Shown here: positions 45,372-56,336 of the stretch, piece after piece | How the letters are laid out: the number at the start of each line of letters is the position of its first letter | Position numbering within the stretch: the first letter of the stretch is position 1 | Assembly (NCBI RefSeq): GCF_030052815.1 | Contig: NC_079498.1 | Location: 70,666,992 to 70,730,991 of the forward strand | Length of the DNA: 64,000 nucleotides | Source: Hevea brasiliensis | Taxonomy: Eukaryota; Streptophyta; Magnoliopsida; Malpighiales; Euphorbiaceae | Reading direction: 5' to 3' | Program-made: the position numbers and the translations under genes | Notes under the pieces: generated by a model | Database searches by the model: none | Told to the model about the DNA's origin: nothing | The model's input: the letters and a program-made list of their open reading frames with translations, nothing else

Positions 45372-46171
45372 TCACAAGTTTTATTCAACAACGCAATGAA
45401 CCATTTTACAATGCCTGGAGAAGATTCAATGAATTGGTAGAGCAATTTGCTAATTATAGTCTTTCAAATTATGAACTCACTCTCAATTTCTACAATGGTC
45501 TGGATGAAGTGATAAGGAATTGGGTAGATTATGGAGCTTGGGCTACCGGTGATCACGTTCTTCAAGGAAACCATGAGGATACCATTCACTTATTGAATGA
45601 CATGGCAGATTTTGATTACCATTGGCATTGGGATCCTTCACTGCAAGGTTGGAGTCATCAATATCCCCCATACATTTATCAGCCTAACATTCCACACCAA
45701 CCATTTGAGCTATAATTAGAGAAGAGTGTGGGACTTGAAGAGGTAATAGCTCCATTGGAAAATTTTGACAACCTTATGATGAACAATAAGCTATCACTCT
45801 ATGAGGAGGAAACAAATGAACAAAGTTGCAAGAATAAAGAAGCTTCCTTGGAATTTGAACCTATAGAAGAAGTTGAGCCTGAAGAACAAAATTCCTTTGA
45901 AGATGACTTACCAGTAGAATTCCCACAAAAACAGGAGTTACTTGAAGAAGAAGTGAAACCTAAAGTTAAAGAAAACAACTTCTTTATTATTAGAGGGTCA
46001 TTAGAAGATTGCTTATATGAAGATAGAACGAAGGTAAAGGTGGTAGATGAAGAAATTGATAAGACTATCAACTTGAGCTCATTAACGATGTTTACACATA
46101 CACCACTAGAAGACCCTTTTCTATCATGGACACCTCCTGCATCATCATATATCCTCCATGAGCTAAAGTAG
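45372..46171 (+). pseudogene. Athila-2 gag-like ORF with one internal stop
   Basis: The frame containing 45434-46171 is open apart from a single TAA at 45713-45715, where CAA would be expected. The first part (NEPFYNAWRRFNELVEQFAN, LTLNFYNGLDEVIRNWVDYG) resembles the conserved core of Retrotrans_gag in Athila/Tat elements. The second part (45728-46171) is strongly acidic (EEETNEQ, EPIEEVEPEEQNSFEDDLP) and ends PPASSYILHELK; I do not recognise it. The N-terminus before 45372 is damaged. No zinc knuckle, protease or pol follows. It would supply or interact with particle protein, if anything. Confidence 0.72.
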
Positions 46172-47228
46172 CCCTTATCCCAAACATATCACTCTAAACC
46201 ATGTGTTGTTCATGCAATGTGTGATCCTATTTCAAATCTTGCCAATCTTAAGGGTACCACAAATTAAGACCCATGCGTGGTGTTGCATGATAAATACTAT
46301 GGGTGAAAACCGTTTTTTGATCAGTAATTCTAAAAGGAGTCAAGCTAATAACCTTAAATTAATACTTTGTGAGAGATAACCCAAGTTTTAAATTTAATCT
46401 TTGCATTTGTCTATTTCTTTTGTTTTATCACCTTCCCAAACTTGATTTCAATGTTTGTTCACTTTGTAGGTTCAAGAAGCACTTGAAAGGAGCAATGGAG
46501 ATCAAACTCACAAATCTTCAAGGGAAGGCATGCTTCAAGGGGGAGTATTATATATGCATTAGCTTTTCCTTATTATTACATTTATGATGTTGCTCTTGAC
46601 CTGATTATGATATCTTGATGACATTGAGGACAATGTCAAATTTGAGTTTGAGGGTGCATTTCATGCATTGCATTCATAAATTACATTTCATTCTGCACCA
46701 CCTTATTATGTTTATATTATATTTGTGTATCAAAAATTCAAAAAATTTTTGCAAATTTTGAAAATTCTGAACTTAAAAAAAAAAAAGCTTTTAACTTAGA
46801 ATTATAATTAAAACCTTGATGAGCTAATGATTGGACTCTTTGGGAAAGAGGAATGAATGTAACTGAATGGGCAAAAAGGCTTCAATATGTTATTTGTGAA
46901 GAACTTACTCACCTAAGTGGAGTTAAACTAGTTAAACCCCTTCACATCCATTAATTTATCACATTGAACTTGTAAAATTAGGAGAGAATTTTTGAAATAC
47001 AAGCAAACCTAAAAATGCCTCACTAGCTCTAGAACATGTCTCTTGAACCTATCAAGGTGAAATCCTAGTATATGCTTGATGAAGAGATGATTAAGGCATT
47101 CTTTGATATAATCTCACTAAGCCTTAGCCACCCTTAATTAAAATATATATCCCTTGTAGTCAATTTGAAACCTATATCTATCCCTTAGAATTTATTGCTT
47201 ACCTATATTATTTACCTAGCCCCTAGCC
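46172..47228 (+). other. Athila-2 interior, no coding sequence seen
   Basis: About 1 kb without a convincing frame. It includes GACATTGAGGACAATGTC with a following TTTGAGTTTGAGGGTGCA (46621-46660), similar to the untranslated 3' parts of Athila/Tat elements. An A-run is at 46777-46787. It ends at the target duplication taaac (47229-47233) of the nested gypsy insertion. Confidence 0.6.
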
Positions 47229-47233
47229 TAAAC

Positions 47234-47760
47234 TGTGACACCCCTTACCCGACTACAGTGTAGCCGAGCAAGTTATGCCACTCAGTGTGCCGGAGCACTC
47301 TATTTTATCTTAATTCATTTTTATCGTAGTTTTTAATATAACTTGTGAAATATAATTCATTTATTGAAATTGTAATTTATTTGAGGTTCCGAAAATTTTA
47401 TAGAAAATCCAGCAAGGTACCGACTAAAAATGGAGAAAACCATTCTTCGGAACCTGTGAAAAACACTTCCTATATTCTTATTCATTCATCTCAACTCCAT
47501 TTATCAAAATCTCAATATTTTTCAGTTCACATTCATTTCTCAATCATTCATCTCATTTGTTAATCATGTACAAGTCATAAATAGACATTCACTCTTCCAT
47601 TCACAAATACAATTTTCATTATTTACATGAACATCAAAATATGTTACATAGATCCAAATACATATGAGAAGATAAAAATTTAGTTACAAAATATCAAAAT
47701 GACACCTAGTGTCCTACCAATGCACTGCAGGTGACGAGGTGACACGGACACTATGCAGAA
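47234..47760 (-). repeat. Inverted U5-end arm of the rearranged element
   Basis: Reverse complement of 51088-51613. Long stretches match exactly, for example the first roughly 56 bases, with scattered substitutions and a few indels further in. Similarity stops abruptly after CACTATGCAGA at 47760, where unrelated internal sequence begins. Confidence 0.93.
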
Positions 47761-48017
47761 CTGTATTTCCTGTTTATTTTAGGTTAGGGTATGGAATAAG
47801 AGAGTGAAGAGACAATGAGATAACGAATGGAAATAAGAAGGAGACTATATTTAAGATGAAAAAGGATGAGTACATAACTGTTTGAGGATAGGATTGAGAC
47901 TAAGGAGAAAGTGAAGTAGGATAATACGGAAAGGTGAAGAAATAAGGAGGTAATAGCTCCTCGACTATTTACACCGGATAAATTTCGAGGACGAAATTTA
48001 AATAAGAAGGGAAGAGT
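47761..48017 (+). other. 3' internal tail and polypurine tract of the rearranged element
   Basis: Forward-oriented internal sequence ending in AATTTCGAGGACGAAATTTA (about 47982-48001) and the purine run AATAAGAAGGGAAGAG (48001-48016), equivalent to 32362-32401 of Tekay-1. It shows that the LTR at 48018 is a 3' LTR rather than a solo LTR. Confidence 0.82.
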
Positions 48018-50507
48018 TGTAACATCCTCCCGGTAGCAACTCCGTACATTCTACTGTTCCGGTGACCGGTGTCGGTCCGGATAGCTAGAACGTCCGGAAA
48101 AATATTTAAATTAAAGTGGGGGACCATAATTAACTCAAATATTAATAAGAAAAATTTAGGAAAAATTTTAGAAATAAAATACAACCAAGTCAAATGAGCC
48201 GGTGCCCAAGCGATGGGTAACTAGAGATAAGTTGCGGTTCTCGCAACTAGGAGCCCTAGACCCGGGGAAAAATTCATAAAATAATTTTTGGGACTTCAGA
48301 GAAGGGTCATTGAGGTTCCTATGGCATTAGAATGCCAAGAAAATATTTAGAAAAATTTTTCAATCGGTACAGACAATTTTGACCCGTTAAGCCAAACGGA
48401 GGGTATTTGGTCATTTCGCCTTCAGAGGTGATTTTTGGCCGACTTGTCCAGTTAAGTAAATAATTATTATGATCTAAAATATGAATAAATATTGCTAAAA
48501 ATTAAATTGAAATTTAGTAGAAAAGAAAAGAAAGAAAAAGGAGCTAAATTGGAAATTATGATGTCATGCTTAGGTAATTAAAAATGCTATGGCCAATCAC
48601 ATTAAAGCAAGACAATTAAAATTCAATAAAAAGGGATAAATGAGGCAGAATTCCAGAAATTTCAGCAGCCCTTTCTCTCTTCAAAAAACGTCACCCATGC
48701 TCCTCCATTTTTGGTTCTTAAAAGCTTTAATTTCCATGCTTTCCTCACCCCAAAACCCTAAGTCACCTTCACTAAAAACTTGTCTCTACCTCTTGGGATG
48801 TGTTTGGCAGCCTAGAAAAGGAAGGAAAGTGAAGTTTTAGCTTAGAGAAATCTGCCCTACAAGAGATTAAAGTGAGGTTAGTGCCTACTTATATACATAC
48901 TTCTTTGATTCCATGTTAGAAGCTTGAAATAAGTGAGAAATTGTAAATTAAATGAACATGAATTATGTGTATACATACTATGAATTTTTGGCAGCCCTTG
49001 TGAAGGAATTATTTTGATAGTTTGATGGACTTAGAGTGAACTAGAGCTTATGTTTAAAGTGTATACATATACATATACAAAGAATGGAAGAGTTAAATAA
49101 GGAATTTGTGAAAACTCATATGGGAATTAGGGTTTTGAGAAGTGAAAAATTGACTTGGCTTAGGAAATTGTTAGAGAACCTTTTAATGGTCAATTAGTGA
49201 CCATTTTAGGTATGTTGACCATGAATTGGACTGAAAAATAGTATAGCCAAGTGAATGTGTAGGCTGCCTTGTGAGTGCAGCAGAGTGACTGAAATTTCAG
49301 TCCACTTGCACAGCCATAACTTTGGCTGTGTAGGTCCAATTGATGTTTGGCCAATTGGATATGAAACTAGGCTTATAATGGCACATTTTTGCTGAAGAAA
49401 CCATGCCCAAAAGACCAAAGCAAGAGGACCAAAACTTGGCCCCAATCCGGATACCCTGCAAACAGCCCCTGCAGAAATGACTAAATGAACAGTAACTGTT
49501 CATTTGACCATAACTCACTGTAGATATGGTCAATTGACCTGAAATTTTTACAGCAACAAGAAAGGATATAGACAAACAACTTTCATGAAGAACATTACCC
49601 CAAATTATGCCATTAACCCATTCAAATTATTGGGCAAAGTTAAGTTATCAAACCTGCAACTCTGCAGATTTTCACTTGAGCAATAATGTTTGGATGGCTA
49701 TAACTCTCTCTAGAAAACTCGGATTTAGTTGATTCTTGAACCGATGGAAATCTAAGGTATGGTAGAACCTTTTATAAGAAGAAAGTTAGACCAAATTATG
49801 AACTTAACTTGATCAAACTACTAACCAAAGTTGGACCAAAAATCTGCCAGACCCAAAATCTCAGCATGAACAGTACACGTGAACAGTAAACTATTTTGGC
49901 CATAACTTGAGCTACAAAACTCCAAATGGAGTGATTCAAAAAAAGAAATTCAACTAGACAAAATAAGGAACAACTTTCATGTTTACCATTTCCTCAAATT
50001 CCCACTGTAGAAATATCAAATGGAACAATAAAGATGAAGCACCAAATCTGAAAATTTTGTTCAATTAGCATTAAGTTTAGAAATGGTATTAGCAACCAAT
50101 ACCAACAAGTTTTAAATACAAAATGTGGTATGTTTGGGGTGTTAAAACCAATACACCTATTTTCTATCCAAAAGTCAACATTTTTGTTGACTAATGAGGT
50201 GAATAGTGACACCAAAACCAAAAATTGGCAATTTTGCCAAAATGACCTAAACTTTGAGAAAGTGACCAAAACTAACAAGTTTTGAATATAAAATGTGGTA
50301 TGTTGGGAGTATTAAAACCAATATACCTATTGTTTATGCAAAAATCAACATTTTAGTTGACTAATGAAATGAAGAGTGATATGAAAACTTGAAATTCAAA
50401 AATTGTGAAACTTAAAAATGCAAAATGCCCTAGTAGGCCTAATGTGATTGGTTTGGATAGTTTGGCATGCCAATAGGGTATTGTTTTAGCAGTACTGCGA
50501 AAGGAAA

Positions 50508-50581
50508 GGCTTTATGCCTGTATTCATGGCTTTTATGCCCGTATTCATGGCTTTTATGCCCGTATTCATGGCTTTTATGCC
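50508..50581 (+). repeat. 21-bp tandem repeat in LTR-T
   Basis: Three and a half units of GGCTTTTATGCCCGTATTCA plus T (starts 50508, 50528, 50549 and 50570; the first is one base shorter). GGC-TTTTAT-GCC within each unit can form a small hairpin. Confidence 0.88.
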
Positions 50582-50984
50582 AATTATGTGATATCATGGC
50601 TTTTTAGCCATACTGACTGCATACATGGTTGACGCTCAAGGCCCCATGGTATGACAAACGAGGCATCGCGTGTCCAAAGGCCAACGACCGTTATCCATCC
50701 AAGAGTCCAAAGATAGGTTACTTGGGCATGGAAAAGTATAACTTCGATTGAACTAATTATTAAAGAAAATACGAAAATTAAGAATCAGGAATGATTACAA
50801 AAATACAAATAAGCGTAAAATCATGAAGAAAATAATTAACGAAATGCATGAAGAAGTTAATATCATAAAACATGATTAGCCCTCGACTAAACAATAAGTT
50901 AGTAATTATTTATTTCTTATGAACACAATAGCAAGGAAATTATTATTTTTATTTGCATATTATATTTTCTTGTATTATTTGCGC

Positions 50985-51005
50985 CACTAAGCTTTATGCT
51001 TAGCG
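50985..51005 (+). other. Conserved LTR-T stem-loop, AAGC/GCTT form
   Basis: CACTAAGC, a 5-nt loop, GCTTAGCG. A pyrimidine-rich stretch and GCGTAG (AG at 51025-51026), then GTACTGAAG, follow, as in the minus-strand copy at 38818-38796. Confidence 0.55.
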
Positions 51006-51618
51006 CGTCGCTTTTGCAACGCGTAGGTACTGAAGATTTGGACAGAGGGCCCAGTAGACCACAGATTGGGTAAGGCCGTTCATAGTCTGCATAGTGTCTG
51101 TGTCACCTCACTGTCTGCAGTGCATTGGTAGGACGCTAGATGTCATTTTGGTATTTTGTAATTGATTTTATTTTCTCATATGTATTTGAAACTTATGTAA
51201 TGTATTTTTATATTCATGTAAATAATGAAAAGTGTGGTTGTAAATGGAAAAGTGAATGTTTATCTATGATATATGCATGGTATCATATGAGATGGATGAA
51301 TGAGAACTGAGATTGAACATTGTTGAGAATTTGATAAATGGAGTTGAGATGATGGAAAATGAATATAGGAAGTGTTTTTCACATGTTCCGAAGAACTGTT
51401 TTCTCCATTTTTAGCCGGTACTCCGCCGGATTTTCTTTAAAATTTTCGGAACCTTAAATAAATAATACTTTTGATAAATGGCTTAAATAAATTATATTTC
51501 ACAAGTTATATTCAAAAGGAAGAATAAAAATGAATTAAGATAAAATAGAGTGCTCGGCACACTGAGTGGCATAACTTGCTCGGCTACACTGTAGTCGGGT
51601 AAGGGGTGTCACATAAAC

Positions 51619-52463
51619 ACCCATCCTACCCTTTTGAGGAGGCTAAATATATAAGTAAAAAGTATATTAAGTGCAACAAACAAAAAATAGAGAGAGGATG
51701 TATAACTCAAGAAAGAGTGTAAGTGTGCAATTGAAATCAAAGAAAAATTTGCCTTTCCAACCCAGCAAAAGCAATGAGTTTGGAGGAGAGGAAAAAAGGG
51801 ACATAAATAAAATCAAAAAAAAAAAGAAGAAAAAAAAAAGAAGAAAAAAAAAAGAAGAAGTCCCAAGATAAGTATCATGAAAGCATGCTTGGCACTATAA
51901 AAAACCAAAAGCCTTCCTCTCCATACAAAATCAGTAGAATAAACTTAGTATACTTGATATTTTATGCATACATGCTATCCTCATATTTGCATTCTCTAAA
52001 AACCTTTCATTGGCAACCAAGTCATTATCCCTTTGACCCCATTACAACCCTTTTAAAGACCTTTTGATCTTTTGAAAAGTGTATACTATATTAGTGGAGA
52101 TAGAAAATTGAGATATGCCTATAAAGTTAGAATTGAGTCACTTCATCACAATTATTCATAATAGAGGCAAATTTGGGGGAGTAAGTGTTTTTCAAGTCTA
52201 TCTTGATAAAATAGGTTATTTGTGACTTATTAATGGCCTTGCATAGAGGAATAATTAGTTGAAGCACCATGAAGGGGGTGAAGCTCTAAGTAAGTAGCTA
52301 TTGAGGTCTTTATGCCTTAAAAGTAGGAATTGGTATGAAGGTTGAAGAGTGTCCAATTATGTGTAAGTTAAGTTTTTTCTGTTATGTTTCTAAGTACCCC
52401 AATGAGTTTTTATAAACTTTTATTTTGCTTGAGGACCAGCAAAGGTTTGAGTTTAGGGGTATT
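51619..52463 (+). other. Athila-2 3' interior and polypurine tract
   Basis: Non-coding. It contains a purine-rich A/G stretch (51817-51861) with repeated GAAG in poly-A. It ends in TGCTTGAGGACCAGCAAAGG (about 52428-52447) and the tract TTTGAGTTTAGGGGTATT before the LTR start at 52464, the arrangement known from Athila/Tat elements. Confidence 0.75.
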
Positions 52464-53082
52464 TGATTGCATCAAATTATATAGACATTTAAGGTTAACA
52501 TGCATTTCATTTTATTAACATTTAGTATCCTTTTATATTTATTTTTATATGTTTTCATTATTATTTTAGAAAACATGTTAATCCAACTCAATTCATTGAT
52601 TTTTATATTTTATCAGGTGTTTTTATATGATTCTAGAATCAAAGACAAGTTTGAAAGAGATTTATAGGTCAAAAAGTGAAGAATACATTGCCAAAAACAT
52701 TACACGGGCCATGTAACTTGCCTCGTGTAACTTCCTGGACCCCATGCAACCTTTTGGACAAAGAAACTTAAAGTTACATGGGGCAGGGGCATGTAACACT
52801 ACACATGCCATATAAAGTACCCTGTCAGCAATTCTAATGCGACTTGTAACACCTCTACATTCGGTAGTGCGTTCTACTGTTTCGGTGACCAGTGTCTGTT
52901 CAAACAACTAGAATGCCTAAAATTATACTTAAATATTAGTGAGGAGATATGAAATAATGAAATACAATAGAGGAAAATACAAGAAAAATAAAGGAAAAAT
53001 AATAGCAATGAAATGTAACTAAGTTAAACGAGCCAAAAACCGTAGCGATGGGTGACTACAATGGGAAGTTACAGCGTGGACC

Positions 53083-56000
53083 TGTAACACCCCTATTTGC
53101 ATAGCCTGGTATATTTCACTGTTCCGGTGACCGATGTCAGTCCGGACAATTAAGAGGATTAAAGCCACACTTAAGACAACTAGATAAGCCATAAACACAA
53201 ATAATTAGCAATTGTCAATTAGTTAAGTATAAATAAGAAAAATAGAACATAAGAAGTTAAATGAGCCGAGAGTCACAGCGATGGGTGACCTTCTCGAGAA
53301 CGACTGTGAAGTCGATTTAAACTCAAATTTCAAATCGTAAAATGTGATGCTGCGGTCCTTAGGGCCATTATGAACACAGTGGAAAAGAGAAAATCACGAA
53401 AAAGAACTGTTAAGCTAGTCAAATAATTAGGTCAGGGAGCCGAAAGAAATATTGAATTAATTGCAAACCGGGTTGAACCGGCAAGGGGCAATTTGGTCAA
53501 TTGACCTCGAGAGATGACTCCTGACCTAGCTGTCAAATAAAATCAGAGAAAAGCAAATTTCGGAATCGAGAATTAAATCAAAGAACTAATAGATAAATGA
53601 AAAAAAAAAGAAAAAAAAGAAAAAGTTAATTACATTACTTTATGACATCAAAATGATGTCAAAAATTGATTTTTAATTCATTTTTGGTCCCTAAATCACA
53701 CCCTAAATTAATTAACTTAGAAATAAACTTAAAATAAAAAGAAAAATCTTGTTAAAGGATCATGAGTAAATTTTGGCCAGCATGATGGGGAGTGTGATTT
53801 GCATGGTTTGATAGATTTGAATGAGTATATGAACCTCAATTAGTTGAGTGATTATAGTTAAAAGCATTGAATTGGTTAAATGCAACAATTAGTGTGAATT
53901 AGGGTTTTGGACATTAGGGTTTAGAGACAAAAATGTGAGAAACTTGTAAATGATGTATTTGACCTAGTTTAAGCAGAGAAATGGTCAATTGTGACCTAAT
54001 GAAGTGTGTTAGGAGTATTTGAATTTCGGATTGAGTATGGTCATGCTGCTAGCAGCATGACCAAGTTACTTTTAAGGGACCAAAAATGAAATTTTACAAG
54101 TCCAATTGATATGAGATCAATTGGGAATGAAAATAGACACTAAATGACACAATTTTCATTTAGGAAGCATGCCCAAAAAGTGACCAAAACCTAGTGAACA
54201 AATTGACCAAACTTGGAAAATCTCAGTCTGCCCTATACAAAGTGACCAAATGAACAGTATTTGTTCATTTGACCATAACATGAGCTAGACAGGTCAAAAT
54301 GACCTGAAATTTTACCAGTGGACAGTTTAGACATAGACCTAAAACTTTCATGAAGAACACAAACCCAAATTATTCCATTAACGAAGTCATTTGGCCACCC
54401 AAAGTTGGTGACCTAAAACTGCCATAACCAAAATTTGCCCAGAAAACTGGGTTGAGACTAATCCAGCAGCCATGGTTCAAATGGCTATAACTTGAGCTAC
54501 AAAACTCCAATTGGAGTGATTCAAAAAGGAGAATAAACATAAGACAATAGGGAACCTTTTCTATGAAGAAAGTTTTGCCAAATTGCAACAGTAAGATGAC
54601 CAATGGAATAGTGTAACTTAAGATACCAAAACTGAAAATTTGCAAATTTGCCTAAAAGACTTAGAATTTGAATAAACAACCAAAACCAACAAATTTAGTG
54701 ACCAAAATGCGGTACGTGGGTGAAGTTGAAATTTCCATACCTATTAAGCCTTAGAAAGTCAACAAATTGACTTGAATAGTGTAGTGAATAGTAACCCCGA
54801 AACACAAAAATTAAAGAACATCAAGTTTAGCACGTTGGAACTAGGTAAAAGTGAAGTTAAATTTATTTTTGGATTTATGCTAAGTAATGGTACTGAAACA
54901 CTATGAAATTGTGTGTTTCAGTTGAAAAGAACACTGGGAAAGAACCCGAGGAACCGAGTCAAAGCCAAGAGGCGACTCGCTTGAGGTTTGTGCACAATAT
55001 CACTATGCTTTAAAATTCATTGATAAAGTGAATGAAATATGTATTTTACTTTTGTTTTGAATTGTTAAAAGTTTATTTGTGACATTATTTATGATGTTTT
55101 GATTTAAACTGTGAAAGTTATTGTGTATATTTGAAATGGCAATGTTTAGCAAATTGTTAAGATAAGTTTTGAAACCACAATGTCATGACCATATATTTGA
55201 ACACCTCACTAGCATGACTAGTGGGGGTAATTAGTTTCGAATTTTGATTCCTTCTCTAGAGAAGTGTTGAGGTGTGCCAGCAGAAGAGGATTTGAATGGA
55301 TATCCATATATTTGAGCTAGCTAGCCTTGTGATGTGACTTCTCCTTAGCCTCTGACTATTGAGATTATATTTGTTTCGAATGGCATGATCTAACTATGGG
55401 TTTTATGAAATGTGTTTGATACTTCGAAATGAAATTGTTTGGAATAAAATTTCATAATTCATGTTTTGTATTTAACTCACATGCTTAGTTCAATTTTTGA
55501 ATAAATGTGACTTAAATTCTACATAAAGATTATTTTAGTATGTTGTGCACCACTGAGTCCCAGTACTCAGCGATAGCTATTATTGTTGTCGTAGATTTAA
55601 AGACTAGAGGAGCAGCAGAGTAAGCTGCTGAGGATTATCGAGCGACTCATCCTGAAGTTATATCGGGTATATTTTATGCCCTGATTGTAGAAATTTATTT
55701 TGATATATGTAATGTACATAAATGTATGGACATGTAAATTCAGTATTGAGCAGTCTGTATAAAGTTTGTATAAAGTTGTAATAAAATTTAGTTTGGATTT
55801 TCCCAATGTAGACTTTAGTATGATGTATATATAGATTGTTTGTCTTTAATGAACTAATAAATGGAAATGTTTTATTTTAATTTGAATGAAACTGATAGAT
55901 ATTATTTTAATGATTATTGAATTTTGAAAATTGAGAAATGTTGACTGTTGAATTTTGAGATTTGAGAAATTTATTGATTTTGATTGTGGATTTGTTGAGA

Positions 56001-56336
56001 TTGATTGTGAAATTGAAGTAGTTGTTGAGAAAAATTATTGGAAGTGCTTTTTTTCAGGCATTTGAAGAACTATTTTCTCAAAATACAGACGGAACTCTGC
56101 CAAAATTTTTATAAAATTTACGGAAAAATAAAATGGACAAAAAATTTTAACTAGTTTTCAACTTTAATTAAATGTTTTAATACCTATTAGAAAATGCTCA
56201 CCACTTATTGAAAGTAAGAAAATTGTTTTAAAAACCCTTGTAGGGTACTTAATGAGTTATCGGTAGGTGAAGTTCGGTAGTTCATTAGGTATTCTACGGG
56301 ATCATGTTATGCCTTACAGAGGGGTAAGGTGTGATA
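53083..56336 (+). mobile_element. Solo LTR-T (3254 bp)
   Basis: Starts TGTAACACCCC and ends GTGTGATA (terminal CA changed to TA), flanked by the perfect target duplication ggacc (53078-53082 and 56337-56341). It contains the CCTCACTAG stem-loop at 55204-55226, the CACTGAG hairpin at 55551-55572 and a module related to 35958-36860 near 54480. No coding sequence. Confidence 0.92.
55551..55572 (+). other. Conserved LTR-T stem-loop
   Basis: CACTGAG, an 8-nt loop, CTCAGCG, followed by ATAGCTATTATTGTTGTCGTAG (split here as GATAGC then a T-rich run ending TAG at 55592-55594). Confidence 0.5.

Larger units (their letters stand above)
47234..51613 (+). mobile_element. Rearranged LTR-T element with two U5-type ends
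   Basis: Inserted in Athila-2 with the perfect target duplication taaac (47229-47233 and 51614-51618). Order: an inverted copy of the last roughly 527 bp of the LTR (47234-47760), about 257 bp of the 3' internal tail and polypurine tract (47761-48017), then a complete forward LTR (48018-51613). Both outer ends are therefore the 3' terminus of the LTR (TGTGACACC... and ...GGTGTCACA). No 5' LTR in normal orientation and no coding region. Confidence 0.9.
48018..51613 (+). mobile_element. LTR-T, forward 3' LTR (3596 bp)
   Basis: Starts TGTAACATCCTCCCGG and ends GGGGTGTCACA. The partial LTR at 63062-64000 is the same subfamily. Seen inside: the GGGTATTTGGTCATTTCGCC segment (48403), GAG/GTTAGT near 48877, modules related to 35958-36860 (about 49690-49900), a 21-bp repeat (50508-50581) and the CACTAAGC hairpin (50985-51005). 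Confidence 0.92.

Noticed and set aside
48640..48840. A 66-residue ORF with a serine- and proline-rich sequence as a small host gene.
   Set aside because: It lies in the transcribed leader part of LTR-T, has no match to a family I know, and the equivalent stretch at 63680-63880 does not keep it.
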